DNA of 64,000 nucleotides from Brevundimonas subvibrioides. GTDB lineage: Bacteria > Pseudomonadota > Alphaproteobacteria > Caulobacterales > Caulobacteraceae. The translations under genes and the position numbers were made by a program. Positions 34,027 through 42,834 of this stretch are shown in pieces. The stretch lies in assembly GCF_027271155.1 (NCBI RefSeq), contig NZ_CP114542.1, positions 2,465,001-2,529,000 of the forward strand. The letters are read 5' to 3'. Each line of letters opens with the position of its first letter. Position 1 is the stretch's first letter. The notes beneath the pieces are model-generated. The model was not told the DNA's origin. It did not search any database and worked only from the letters and a program-made list of their open reading frames with translations.

Positions 34027-35802
34027 ATGAAGCAGTTCTTCCTGACCGTGCTCGGTGTCTTTACCGGCCTGATCCTGTTCGTCGTCGTCCTGCCCATCGT
34101 GCTGATCGTCGGCGCCGCCGCATCGGCCAAGGAGCCGGCGACGCCGGTCAATGCCGTGCTGGAACTGGACCTGCGTGAAGGCCTGACCGATCAGGCTTCG
34201 ACCAATCCGTTCGCGGCCTTCGGCGGCGGCGGGCTGTCGGTGATGCAGATCGTCGACACCCTGGCCCAGGCCGAGAAGGACAGTCATGTCAAAGTCCTGC
34301 TGATCCGCCTGCCGGAAGCCGGGATCAGCCCCGCCTCCGCCGACGAGATCCGTCAGGCCGTTCGCCGCTTCCGCGCCTCGGGAAAGCCGGTCATCGCCCA
34401 TTCGCAGGGCTTCCAGCCGGTCGGCACCGTGATCTCCAGCTATATGGTCGGAGCCTCGGCGTCCGAGCTCTGGATGCAGAATACGGCCAACTTCCAGGCC
34501 ACGGGTTTCTCGGCCGACTCCGTGTTTCTGGGCCGCGCCTTCGACAGATATGGCGTCCGCGCCGAGTTCGAGCAGCGCTACGAGTACAAGAACGCCGTCA
34601 ACGAATACACCCAGTCCGACTACACCGGCCCGCACCGCGAGGCGATGACGGCCTGGATGACGTCCATCTATGACAGCGCCATCGCCAATGCCGCCTTCGA
34701 CCGGAAGGTGACCGCGGCCGCGCTGAAGACCACGATCGAGGCCGGGCCCTATTCGGCGCCCCAGGCCCTGTCGGCCAAGCTGATCGACAAGATCGGTCAG
34801 GTCGAGGAGGCCGAGGCCGAGGCCCGGCGTCGCGCCGGGAATGGATCCGACATCCTGGAGTTCGGCGACTACGCTTCGTCCAAGGGCGAGCGGACCGGTT
34901 CGGGCCGCGACGCCATCGCGATCGTGGGCGGCGAAGGGGCCATCGTCACCGGCACGGGCGGCGGAGGTGGTTTTGGCGGCGGATCCTCGATCCACTCCGA
35001 CGATACGGCCGAGGCCATCTACGACGCCATCGAGGACAAGTCGGTCAAGGCCATCGTCTTCCGGGTGTCCTCGCCGGGCGGATCTCCCGAGGCATCCGAA
35101 CAGATTCTGGCCGCCGTCCGCGCGGCCAAGGCGGCAGGCAAGCCGGTCGTGGTCTCCATGGGGGACTATGCCGCGTCGGGTGGATACTGGATCAGCTCGG
35201 AAGCCAACTGGATCGTGGCCCAGCCCTCGACCCTGACGGGCTCCATCGGCGTATTCGGCGGCAAGTTCGTGGTGTCCGAGGCCCTCGGCCGCTTCGGCGT
35301 CGATCTGCGCGGCCTGTCGGTCGGCGGCGACTATGCCGATGCCTTTGCGCCGAGCCGGAGCTTCACCGAAAGCCAGCGTGCCGCCTTCTCTGCCTCGATG
35401 GACCGAACCTATGAGGAGTTCGTCCAGCGGGTCTCGACGGGTCGTCGCCTGCCCATCGCCCGCGTTCGCGAAATCGCGCGTGGCCGTGTGTGGACGGGGG
35501 CGCAGGGCAAGACCCTGGGTCTGGTCGACCAACTCGGCGGCCTGACCGAAGCAATCGGCAAGGCGCGGGAGCTCGCCAACATCCCGGCAGACACCTCGAT
35601 CCGCTTCAAGCGATTCCCCGCGCCTAGCTCGCCCTGGGAGGCATTGTCGTCCGCCTTCGGCGTGCAGTCCGAGGCCGCGCAGGCTCTGGTCACGCTGGGC
35701 GGCGTCATGTCCGACCCCCAGACCCGCGCCGTGCTCGATCGCGTGGAGATGGACCGGATGCGCAGCAGCGGGGCCTCGGTCCTGGCTGACCAACCCCTCT
35801 GA
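34027..35802 (+). CDS. sppA: Signal peptide peptidase SppA, long form
   Basis: This 591-residue membrane protease degrades released signal peptides. One N-terminal membrane anchor (MKQFFLTVLGVFTGLILFVV) precedes two tandem ClpP-like units. The catalytic lysine is in YEYKNAVNEYTQSDY of the first unit and the nucleophilic serine in MGDYAASGGYWISS of the second, the long-form (E. coli 67K) arrangement. A glycine-rich loop (GTGGGGGFGGGSS) separates the halves. It is divergent from murG across 158 bases. Confidence 0.94.
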   Translation: MKQFFLTVLGVFTGLILFVVVLPIVLIVGAAASAKEPATPVNAVLELDLREGLTDQASTNPFAAFGGGGLSVMQIVDTLAQAEKDSHVKVLLIRLPEAGISPASADEIRQAVRRFRASGKPVIAHSQGFQPVGTVISSYMVGASASELWMQNTANFQATGFSADSVFLGRAFDRYGVRAEFEQRYEYKNAVNEYTQSDYTGPHREAMTAWMTSIYDSAIANAAFDRKVTAAALKTTIEAGPYSAPQALSAKLIDKIGQVEEAEAEARRRAGNGSDILEFGDYASSKGERTGSGRDAIAIVGGEGAIVTGTGGGGGFGGGSSIHSDDTAEAIYDAIEDKSVKAIVFRVSSPGGSPEASEQILAAVRAAKAAGKPVVVSMGDYAASGGYWISSEANWIVAQPSTLTGSIGVFGGKFVVSEALGRFGVDLRGLSVGGDYADAFAPSRSFTESQRAAFSASMDRTYEEFVQRVSTGRRLPIARVREIARGRVWTGAQGKTLGLVDQLGGLTEAIGKARELANIPADTSIRFKRFPAPSSPWEALSSAFGVQSEAAQALVTLGGVMSDPQTRAVLDRVEMDRMRSSGASVLADQPL

Positions 35803-35922
35803 GGGCCGCGACACACTCGCCCGTGAAGCGGTCGGTCATTGACGGTTCATCTCTATGGACCGACATTGGGATTCTGGCGTGCCTATCGATCTCCCCCGGG
35901 CGCGCTCGACCAAGGACCAGTG

Positions 35923-36237
35923 ATGATGCAGGACCGCTACGCCTCCCTCGGTTTTGAGAACCGCCGCAAGAACGGGCTTCTGGCTCCGATCATGTGGCTG
36001 GGTGGTGTGATCGCGGCCGTGGCGGCCCTGACCGTCGGCGCGATCCTGGCGGTCTTCACGGCCGCCGCTGTCGCCGTGATCGCCCTGTTCGCCAGCGTGC
36101 TGGTCTTTTTCGCAGGCCTGGCGGTGCGGGCGCGTCGCAAGGTCACGGTCCACGCCCGTCGCGCCGATGACGTGATCGAGGCCACCAAGGTCGGGGACAC
36201 CTGGGTGACCTACGGCTGGGAACGTCAGGGCCGATAA
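35923..36237 (+). CDS. Small inner-membrane protein of unknown function
   Basis: This 104-residue protein has two adjacent hydrophobic segments (about residues 20-62: LLAPIMWLGGVIAAVAALT and AVIALFASVLVFFAGLAV). A basic cytoplasmic tail follows, RARRKVTVHARRADD, ending TWVTYGWERQGR. I know no family for it. ATG 35923 is preferred over upstream 35839. It is eight bases before the amidase gene, so the two are probably cotranscribed. Confidence 0.72.
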   Translation: MMQDRYASLGFENRRKNGLLAPIMWLGGVIAAVAALTVGAILAVFTAAAVAVIALFASVLVFFAGLAVRARRKVTVHARRADDVIEATKVGDTWVTYGWERQGR

Positions 36238-36244
36238 GGCGGTC

Positions 36245-37006
36245 GTGCTTTCGATCACCGAGGCTCCGTCTCCGAACTTCGACCAGCGGCGCGCGCCGCC
36301 GGACATGATCCTGCTTCACTACACCGGCATGGAGACGGCCGAGGCGGCCATTGCCCGCCTGCGCGACCCCGAAGCGAAGGTCTCGGCCCATTATGTCGTC
36401 GATGAGGACGGATCGATCCTTCGACTGGTCGATGAAGCACGCCGGGCCTGGCATGCAGGCAGGTCGTGGTGGCGGGGCGAGACCGACATCAACGCCGTCT
36501 CCATCGGCATCGAGATCGTCAACCCGGGGCATGAATTCGGCTATCGCCTGTTCCCCGACGCACAGATCGAAGCCGTCATCGCCCTGATCGACGACATCCG
36601 CACCCGCTGGTCCGTCGAGGACGCCCGCATCCTTGGCCATTCCGACGTCGCTCCGACCCGCAAACAGGATCCCGGCGAACTCTTCCCGTGGAAGCGGCTG
36701 GCCGCGCATCGCCAGGGCCTGTGGTTTGAACCCGCCGCCGAACGCATCGCCGCCCTTGGCCCACCCCTGACGATCGGGGACGAGGGTCTGGGCGTCCACG
36801 TCCTGCAGGCGGGATTGCATCGGCTGGGCTATGAACCCCTGCCGGACGGGAAATACAGCGACGAGACCCGCATCACGGTCGAGGCCTTTCAGCGTCATTG
36901 GCGGCCGGCCAGGATCGACGGCATCGCCGACGGCGAGACACGCGCGACGCTCATGGGCGTGCTGCAGCTTGCCACTGCGGAAAGCATGACCGGCGTCCTG
37001 AATTGA
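36245..37006 (+). CDS. N-acetylmuramoyl-L-alanine amidase with peptidoglycan-binding domain (AmiD-like)
   Basis: This 253-residue Amidase_2 protein cleaves the muramyl-L-alanine bond. Zinc ligands are visible in ILLHYTGM (His near residue 26) and in GHSDVAPTRKQDPG near residue 138. A C-terminal peptidoglycan-binding helix bundle (DEGLGVHVLQAGLHRLGY, EAFQRHWRPARIDG) follows. No signal peptide is evident from the GTG 36245 start, so it may act in cytoplasmic or anhydro-muropeptide recycling, as AmpD does. Its stop codon overlaps the rnpB promoter. Confidence 0.9.
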   Translation: MLSITEAPSPNFDQRRAPPDMILLHYTGMETAEAAIARLRDPEAKVSAHYVVDEDGSILRLVDEARRAWHAGRSWWRGETDINAVSIGIEIVNPGHEFGYRLFPDAQIEAVIALIDDIRTRWSVEDARILGHSDVAPTRKQDPGELFPWKRLAAHRQGLWFEPAAERIAALGPPLTIGDEGLGVHVLQAGLHRLGYEPLPDGKYSDETRITVEAFQRHWRPARIDGIADGETRATLMGVLQLATAESMTGVLN

Positions 37007-37031
37007 CCTGCCGTCCCAAAGCGTCCACCTA
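37003..37031 (+). promoter_or_regulatory. Predicted rnpB promoter
   Basis: TTGACC at 37003-37008 lies exactly 35 bases before the predicted 5' end of RNase P RNA, and its TGA is the amidase stop codon. A CACCTA hexamer at 37026-37031 sits at the -10 spacing (17 bases) but is a weak match. The placement supports the call. The -10 does not. Confidence 0.5.
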
Positions 37032-37037
37032 GCACCG

Positions 37038-37414
37038 GTCAGACGGCCGGGCGGTCGCGGCGGGGTTCGCTTCGTCGAGGAAAGTCCGGGCTCCACGGTG
37101 AAAAGGCGGCGGGTAACGCCCGCCCGGGGTGACCCGAGGGATAGCGCCACAGAAAGCAAACCGCCCCGGACTTGTCCGGGGTCAGGGTGAAAGGGTGGGG
37201 TAAGAGCCCACCGCGTGGCTGGTAACAGCGACGGCATGGCAAGCCCCGCCTGGAGCAAGACCGAATAGGGACGTCGCGCGGATTCCGGTCCGCAGGGTTC
37301 ACCGCCCGAGGCGTCCGGGTAGGTCGCGAGAACCATCCGGCGACGGGTGGTCCAGAGGAATGATCGTCACCGCACTCCGGTGCGGGACAGAACCCGGCTT
37401 ACAGGCCGTCTGAC
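37038..37414 (+). ncRNA. rnpB: RNase P RNA, bacterial class A
   Basis: The catalytic RNA of ribonuclease P, which trims tRNA 5' leaders. The ends pair as P1 (GTCAGACGGCC with GGCCGTCTGAC). The universally conserved GAGGAAAGTCCGGGCTCC lies at about 37077-37094, ACAGAAA near 37150, a TGGTAACAGC-type block near 37220 and CCAGAGGAATGATC near 37350. The RNA ends before a short ATTTTT run that can serve as terminator. At about 377 bases it has a normal class A size. Confidence 0.97.
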
Positions 37415-37819
37415 ATTTTTCTTCTGGAGGAGCGGACGACCGTCCGGCTCATCGGGCTTCAGGGCCTGTGCCCTCGGCCTCCTTCCCAGGCACCGAAAAC
37501 AACTGGGCTGCGGGCGGGTCAGACCCGCTTCGCGTCGGAACGGGCGGGTTTTCCGATGCCCCAATTAACCCCTTGGGCCAAAACGCGACGCAGGCTGCCC
37601 ACAGCCTGTTAATACTTTTAATGTTCTATGTATGTTCTGTTTTGACCAGTGTAACTGACCAACAACAGGCCGATTGTGGTTAAAGATACCTTCATAATCC
37701 CATTGAGACCCAATCAATCCCATGCTATCCCAGTCTCTTGATTTGGGGATGGGCGGCGTCGGCATTTCAGGCGCGGGGTGGATCGGGGAGCGGGCCCAGG
37801 CGGGTTCGATTAGGCGGGC
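37415..37819. other. Long spacer carrying the dcw promoter region
   Basis: This 405-base gap between rnpB and mraZ has no gene. It opens with the rnpB T-run, then a G/C-rich hairpin zone around 37510-37550. From about 37560 it becomes A/T-rich, with TTAA motifs near 37565, 37610 and 37617 and a TTGACC hexamer at 37642-37647. The MraZ operator follows at 37698-37733. I cannot pick one -10 with confidence. Confidence 0.6.
37698..37733 (-). promoter_or_regulatory. MraZ operator, four CCCA (TGGG) boxes at 10-base spacing
   Basis: CCCA occurs at 37699, 37709, 37719 and 37729, a perfect 10-base period. On the minus strand these are TGGG boxes separated by six bases. MraZ from E. coli and mycoplasmas binds direct TGGG repeats of this spacing in front of its own operon. 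The array ends about 86 bases before mraZ and should mediate autoregulation of the dcw cluster. Confidence 0.85.
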
Positions 37820-38287
37820 GTGTTTCTCGGAACCAGTGAGAAGCAGCTGGACGGCAAGCGCCGTCTCCTGATCCCTCAGGAATTCCGCACGCCCGCAAAC
37901 GGGGCCGAGCACGGCGTCTTCTGCTTCTTCTCGGTCGAGTCCGATTGCCTCGAGGCCGGCGGCGACAAGCTCATGGCCGAGTACGTCGCCATGATCGAGG
38001 CCCTGCCGTTCGGTGACGACTGGCGCACGGCGCTCGAAGAGACCGTCTATGGCGGGCAGAAACAGCTGGCCTATGACGGCGGCGGGCGCATCACCCTCCC
38101 CGAAAGCCTGTGCCAGGAAGCGGGTCTGGGCGAAGACGTGGTCATCGTCGGCATGGGCCCCCGCTTCCAGATCTGGGACCGCGCCCGCTGGCTCGCGCGC
38201 AAGGATGACCGCCGCGTCCTGGCCCGGAAGGCCATGCGCGAACGCGGCGACACCGCCCGCCGCCGCATGCCGGGGAACGATCAGTGA
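37820..38287 (+). CDS. mraZ: MraZ, transcriptional regulator of the dcw operon
   Basis: This 155-residue protein has two AbrB-like MraZ repeats (about residues 5-55 and 78-125). Conserved segments are [16 protein letters not shown] at the first swapped-hairpin and [15 protein letters not shown] plus [14 protein letters not shown] in the second. It binds the TGGG repeats upstream and adjusts cell-division gene expression. Start GTG 37820 gives the usual MFLGT opening. Its stop overlaps the rsmH start. Confidence 0.95.
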   Translation: MFLGTSEKQLDGKRRLLIPQEFRTPANGAEHGVFCFFSVESDCLEAGGDKLMAEYVAMIEALPFGDDWRTALEETVYGGQKQLAYDGGGRITLPESLCQEAGLGEDVVIVGMGPRFQIWDRARWLARKDDRRVLARKAMRERGDTARRRMPGNDQ

Positions 38288-39237
38288 GCGCCGCGCCCCA
38301 CGCCCCCGTCCTGCTGTCTGAGGTCATCGAGGCCCTGTCGCCCGCGGCGGGCGACGTGATCATCGACGCTACCTTCGGCGCGGGTGGCTACACGCGCGCG
38401 ATCCTGGCAACGGGAGCGACCGTCATCGCCCTGGACCGGGACCCGACGGTGCAGCCGCATGCCGACGCTGTCGCCAACGACCACCCCGGCCGGTTCACCC
38501 TTGTCCGCACCGCCTTCTCGGGGCTGGCCGAGGCCTTCGCCGACAGCGGCGCGGACCGCCTCGACGGCATCGTCTTCGATATCGGCGTTTCGTCGATGCA
38601 GCTGGACGAGGCCGAGCGCGGTTTCTCCTTCATGCGTGACGGCCCGCTGGACATGCGCATGTCGCGCGATGGCGACAGCGCCGCCGACATCGTGAACACC
38701 TGGGACCACGGCCCCCTGGCCCACATCCTGAAACAGTATGGCGACGAGCGTCAGTCGGGCCGGATCGCGACAGCCATCCTGCGCCGCCGCACGACCCGGC
38801 CCTTCACCCGCACTCTGGATCTGGCCGACGTCGTGGAACGCGCGCTCGGCGGCCGTCGCGGGGCCCCGACCCATCCCGCCACGCGCACCTTTCAGGCCCT
38901 GCGCATCGCCGTGAACGACGAACTGGGCGAGCTGACCGCCGGGCTGGAAGCGGCCGAGGCCACCCTGTCGCCGGGTGGACGCCTGGCCGTCGTCACCTTT
39001 CACTCGCTGGAAGACCGGATCGTGAAGGCCTTCCTGACCGAGCGGACCGGCAATGCGCCCGGTGGTTCGCGTCACGCACCGATGGCGGTCGAAACCCGCA
39101 AGCCCAGCTTTACCCTGCAGTTCAAGGGCGCGCGCGAGGCGGGCGAGGTGGAGCTGGCCGACAATCCCCGCGCCCGTTCGGCCAAGCTGCGAGCTGCCGT
39201 CCGCACCGACGCCCCGGCCTGGAGGGCGGCCGCATGA
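38284..39237 (+). CDS. rsmH: 16S rRNA (cytosine-1402-N4)-methyltransferase
   Basis: This 317-residue enzyme (formerly MraW) methylates C1402 of 16S rRNA using SAM. The family landmarks are [13 protein letters not shown] at the N-terminus, [16 protein letters not shown] (SAM loop), [40 protein letters not shown] (in part) and [13 protein letters not shown]. Start GTG 38284 lies inside the mraZ stop overlap, indicating translational coupling. Confidence 0.96.
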   Translation: MSAAPHAPVLLSEVIEALSPAAGDVIIDATFGAGGYTRAILATGATVIALDRDPTVQPHADAVANDHPGRFTLVRTAFSGLAEAFADSGADRLDGIVFDIGVSSMQLDEAERGFSFMRDGPLDMRMSRDGDSAADIVNTWDHGPLAHILKQYGDERQSGRIATAILRRRTTRPFTRTLDLADVVERALGGRRGAPTHPATRTFQALRIAVNDELGELTAGLEAAEATLSPGGRLAVVTFHSLEDRIVKAFLTERTGNAPGGSRHAPMAVETRKPSFTLQFKGAREAGEVELADNPRARSAKLRAAVRTDAPAWRAAA

Positions 39238-39641
39238 CCCGCAATCCGGTGCAGGCCCTGTTCGACTGGAAGGTCCGCGGCATCCGCTGGATCGAGATCA
39301 TCGGCTTCGTCGTCGTCGGTGCCCTGGTCTTCTCCGTCTACATCGCCAAGGCCGCCGCTGCCCGCGAGGGCGCCGAGATCAGCCGACTGGAACGCGACAT
39401 CGCCGAGACCCGCCAGCGCGTCCGCCTGTTGCGCGCCGAGGCCGCCCGTCTGGAACAGCCCGGTCGGCTGGAGGCCCTGTCACGCGGCGCTGGCCTGGCC
39501 CCCGTCCCCGCCACACGCCAGGCCGACGAAGGTGGGCTGACCGAACTCAAGCCCGCACCCGTCGTACCGGCGGCTGCGGCTCCCGCCACGGCCCCCGCTG
39601 CCGACCCCGCGATCCCGTCCGCCCCGGGGGTGCCGCGATGA
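39234..39641 (+). CDS. ftsL: FtsL-like divisome protein
   Basis: This 135-residue bitopic membrane protein has one transmembrane segment (about residues 18-42: [20 protein letters not shown]), followed by a short coiled coil ([22 protein letters not shown]) and a proline/alanine-rich tail. FtsL joins FtsB and FtsQ to activate FtsI-FtsW septal wall synthesis. The call rests on topology, size and position between rsmH and ftsI, because FtsL sequence is poorly conserved. It overlaps both neighbours by four bases. Confidence 0.87.
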   Translation: MTRNPVQALFDWKVRGIRWIEIIGFVVVGALVFSVYIAKAAAAREGAEISRLERDIAETRQRVRLLRAEAARLEQPGRLEALSRGAGLAPVPATRQADEGGLTELKPAPVVPAAAAPATAPAADPAIPSAPGVPR

Positions 39642-41386
39642 GCGTTCAGGACCACCGCTTCTATCGCCCGCCGCCGTCCTCCGCCCGGCAGAGCCGCCCC
39701 ATCGCCTCGACCGTCTCGCCCTGGCTGCGCTGGGCGTCGGAGGCCGTCTGGTTCGTCGAGCACGCCTTCGAGCGCGCCCATGCCGACGCGCGTCCGGAAG
39801 AAGACACCCGCGTCCGCATCTTCGTCATTCAGATCGTATTCGCGATCGTGTTCATCGGGCTGGCGATCGGCGCTGCACATGCCGCCCTGTTCACGCCGAG
39901 GAACGGCGGCGGGTCCACTGCCGTGGCCGGGGCGCTGACGCGAGGCGACCTGACCGACCGCAACGGCGCCCTGCTCGCCACCAACATCGTCCACTACGGC
40001 CTCTATATCGACCCCTCCGAGGTCTGGGACCGCGAGGCAGCCTTCACAGAAATCCGCCGCGCCCTGCCCCAGGTCCCGGCGTCGAAACTACATCGCGTCC
40101 TGAACGGGGACCGACGCCAGATCGTCCAGCCCGGGTTGACGCCTGCAGAGCGGCAGGCGGTCCATGCCCTGGCCCTGGGTGGCATCTCGTTCGAGCCCGA
40201 AGACCATCGCGTCTATCCGCTGAACGCATCGGCCGCGCATCTGATCGGCGTGGCGGATACGGGTGGACAGGGCGTGTCCGGCGCGGAACTGGCCTTCAAT
40301 GATGACATCCGCGCGGCCGGCCAGCGAGGCCAGGATTTCGCCCTGTCGATCGACCTGCGGGTTCAGGGGGTGCTGGAGAACGAACTCAATGCCGTCGCCT
40401 CGGCCGCCGGGGCCAGGGGAGCGGTCGGCGTCGTCGCCGATGCGAGGACGGGCGAAATTCTCGGCATGGCCTCCTGGCCGACCTACGACGCCAACCGGCG
40501 CGGGGCCGCCACCGACGACCAGGCCCTGAACCGCGTGACATCCGGCCATTACGAGATGGGGTCGGTGTTCAAGACCTTCACCATCGCTGCCGCCCTGGAC
40601 ACCGGCCAGGCCGACATCAACACCATGCTGGATGCGTCCCAGGCCTATATGATCGGCAATCGCCGCATCAGCGACTTCCACGCCACCAACAAGGTCCTAT
40701 CGCTGGAAGAGGTCTATCTGCACTCTTCCAACATCGGCACCTCGCGTCTGGCCGTCGAACTGGGCCCCCAGACGATGCGCGACTATTTCCAGCGCCTGGG
40801 CCTGCTGGATGCGGCACCTGTCGAGCTGAAGGAAAGTGCACGGCCACGCACGCCGCGCGACTGGTCGGACTCGACCCGCGCCTCCCTGTCCTTCGGCTAT
40901 GGCATCATGATCACGCCGCTGCAGATGACCGCCGCGACCGTGGCCCTGGTCAACGGCGGTCTCTATCGTCCGCTGTCGCTTCGTCGCGGCGGCGCGGGCG
41001 TCGAGGGTCGCCGCGTGATCCGCCCCGAGACCTCGGCCGAGATCCGCCAGCTGATGCGCGCCAACGTCCTGCGCGGCTCGGGCAAGCAGGCGGATGCGCC
41101 CGGCCTGCACGTCGGCGGAAAGACCGGCTCGGCCAACAAGCTGTTCAACGGTCGCTATGACGCCAGCCACGGCATCGGCTCCTTCGCCGCCGTCTTCCCC
41201 TCGGACGGGCCGGAGGATACCCAGCGCTATGTCATCTTCGTCCTGATCGACGAGCCCAGCCAGGGTTCACGCCTTGGGGGAGCCATCGCGGCCCCCGTCG
41301 TCGGCCGCGTCGCCGACCGCATCGCACCCTTCCTGGGCCTGGCCCGCCGGTTCGATCCGCCAGCCACGACGGTGGCGGCGCAATGA
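39638..41386 (+). CDS. ftsI: Septal peptidoglycan transpeptidase FtsI (PBP3)
   Basis: This 582-residue class B penicillin-binding protein cross-links septal peptidoglycan. A cytoplasmic stretch of about 65 residues precedes one transmembrane anchor (IQIVFAIVFIGLAIGAA). The dimerisation domain follows, then the transpeptidase domain with catalytic SVFK (near residue 308), SSN (near 363) and KTGSA (near 494). The start is ATG 39638, overlapping the ftsL stop. The cytoplasmic tail is longer than in E. coli FtsI. Confidence 0.96.
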   Translation: MSVQDHRFYRPPPSSARQSRPIASTVSPWLRWASEAVWFVEHAFERAHADARPEEDTRVRIFVIQIVFAIVFIGLAIGAAHAALFTPRNGGGSTAVAGALTRGDLTDRNGALLATNIVHYGLYIDPSEVWDREAAFTEIRRALPQVPASKLHRVLNGDRRQIVQPGLTPAERQAVHALALGGISFEPEDHRVYPLNASAAHLIGVADTGGQGVSGAELAFNDDIRAAGQRGQDFALSIDLRVQGVLENELNAVASAAGARGAVGVVADARTGEILGMASWPTYDANRRGAATDDQALNRVTSGHYEMGSVFKTFTIAAALDTGQADINTMLDASQAYMIGNRRISDFHATNKVLSLEEVYLHSSNIGTSRLAVELGPQTMRDYFQRLGLLDAAPVELKESARPRTPRDWSDSTRASLSFGYGIMITPLQMTAATVALVNGGLYRPLSLRRGGAGVEGRRVIRPETSAEIRQLMRANVLRGSGKQADAPGLHVGGKTGSANKLFNGRYDASHGIGSFAAVFPSDGPEDTQRYVIFVLIDEPSQGSRLGGAIAAPVVGRVADRIAPFLGLARRFDPPATTVAAQ

Positions 41387-42834
41387 GCACGATCCGCCTG
41401 TCCGACCTCCTGCGCCGCGACGTCGCCGGTGACCCGATGATCACCGGCGTCACGGCCGACAGCCGAAAGGTCACCTCCGGCTCCCTGTTCGTCGCCCTGC
41501 CCGGCACCGCCGCCGATGGCCGCGCCTTCATTCCCCAGGCCCTTTCGCAGGGGGCTGCCGCGGTGTTGGCCCCCCAGGACACACCTGACGGCGCAGCGCC
41601 CCTGCTGGTCCGGTCCGGCGATGTCCGGCGCGCCTATGCCCTGGCCGCGCGGGGCTTCTACGGTGCCCAGCCGGCCACCTGCGTCGCCGTGACGGGAACC
41701 AACGGCAAGACCTCGGTCGCCGCCTTCTGCAGACAGATCTGGGCGGCGCTCGGCATCAAGGCCGCCAGCATGGGCACGCTGGGCGTCGTCGTCCAGTCGG
41801 GCGCGATCAGCGAAAGCCTGACCCCGCCCGGCCTGACCAGCCCCGACGCCGGAGATGCGGCGCGCCTGCTGGCCACCCTGGCCGAGGGCGGGGTGACCCA
41901 TCTGGCGCTCGAAGCCTCGTCCCACGGCATCGATCAACGTCGCCTGGACGGCGTGACGCTGAAAGCCGCCGCCTTCACCAACCTGACCCAGGATCACCTC
42001 GACTATCACGGCGACATGCAGGCCTACCGGGCCGCCAAGCTGCGCCTGTTCGAGACGCTGCTCCCACGCGGCCGCACCGCCGTGCTCAACGCCGACAGCG
42101 AGGCATACAACGCCTTCGCCGCCGCCTCGATCATGTCGGGGCTCGGCGTGATGGGCGTGGGCGAGCGGGGCCGGGATCTGTCGCTGGTCGAACGCCGTGC
42201 CGTGCCGGAGGGTCAGCGCCTGATCCTCGACGTACGCGGCGACCGCCACGATGTGTTGCTGCCGCTCGCCGGTGCCTTCCAGGCCTCCAATGCCCTGGTT
42301 GCGGCGGGCCTGTGCATCGCCGCCGGCGAGGATGCAGCCCGGGTCCTCCACGCCCTCGAAAAGATCACCGGTGCCGCCGGCCGCTTGCAACGCGTAGCCG
42401 GTGGCCGGGGCGAGGCCTATGTCGACTATGCCCACACCCCCGACGGGCTCGAGACCGTACTCAAGGCCCTTCGCCCCCACGCCTCCGGCCGTCTCATCGT
42501 GGTGTTTGGAGCCGGCGGCGATCGCGACAAGGGCAAGCGTCCCCTGATGGGCGAGATCGCGGGTCGCCTGGCCGACATCGCCATCGTCACCGACGACAAC
42601 CCCCGCTCGGAAGACCCCGGGGCCATCCGCGCCCAGGTCCGCACGGGGTGCCCTTTCGCGCTCGAGATCGGCGACCGGCGCGCCGCCATCCGCGAGGCGG
42701 TCGGCATGATGCGCGACGGAGATGTGGTCGTCGTCGCCGGAAAAGGGCATGAACAGGGTCAGATCGTGGGTGGGACGACTCATCCCTTCGACGACGCCAC
42801 CGAACTCGCCGAGGCCTTGCGCGTAGATGCCTGA
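41383..42834 (+). CDS. murE: UDP-MurNAc-L-Ala-D-Glu:meso-DAP ligase
   Basis: This 483-residue Mur ligase adds the third amino acid of the stem peptide. The ATP-binding GTNGKTS lies near residue 105 and SSHGIDQRRLDGV in the central domain. DNPRSEDP near residue 405 is the DNPR signature that selects meso-diaminopimelate over lysine, so the wall is DAP-type. It overlaps ftsI by four bases and murF by eight. Confidence 0.97.
   Translation: MSTIRLSDLLRRDVAGDPMITGVTADSRKVTSGSLFVALPGTAADGRAFIPQALSQGAAAVLAPQDTPDGAAPLLVRSGDVRRAYALAARGFYGAQPATCVAVTGTNGKTSVAAFCRQIWAALGIKAASMGTLGVVVQSGAISESLTPPGLTSPDAGDAARLLATLAEGGVTHLALEASSHGIDQRRLDGVTLKAAAFTNLTQDHLDYHGDMQAYRAAKLRLFETLLPRGRTAVLNADSEAYNAFAAASIMSGLGVMGVGERGRDLSLVERRAVPEGQRLILDVRGDRHDVLLPLAGAFQASNALVAAGLCIAAGEDAARVLHALEKITGAAGRLQRVAGGRGEAYVDYAHTPDGLETVLKALRPHASGRLIVVFGAGGDRDKGKRPLMGEIAGRLADIAIVTDDNPRSEDPGAIRAQVRTGCPFALEIGDRRAAIREAVGMMRDGDVVVVAGKGHEQGQIVGGTTHPFDDATELAEALRVDA

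Noticed and set aside
37598..37625. CtrA-type TTAA-N7-TTAA site near mraZ
   Set aside because: The closest pair (TTAATACTTTTAA) has a five-base spacer rather than seven, so I cannot call a CtrA site.
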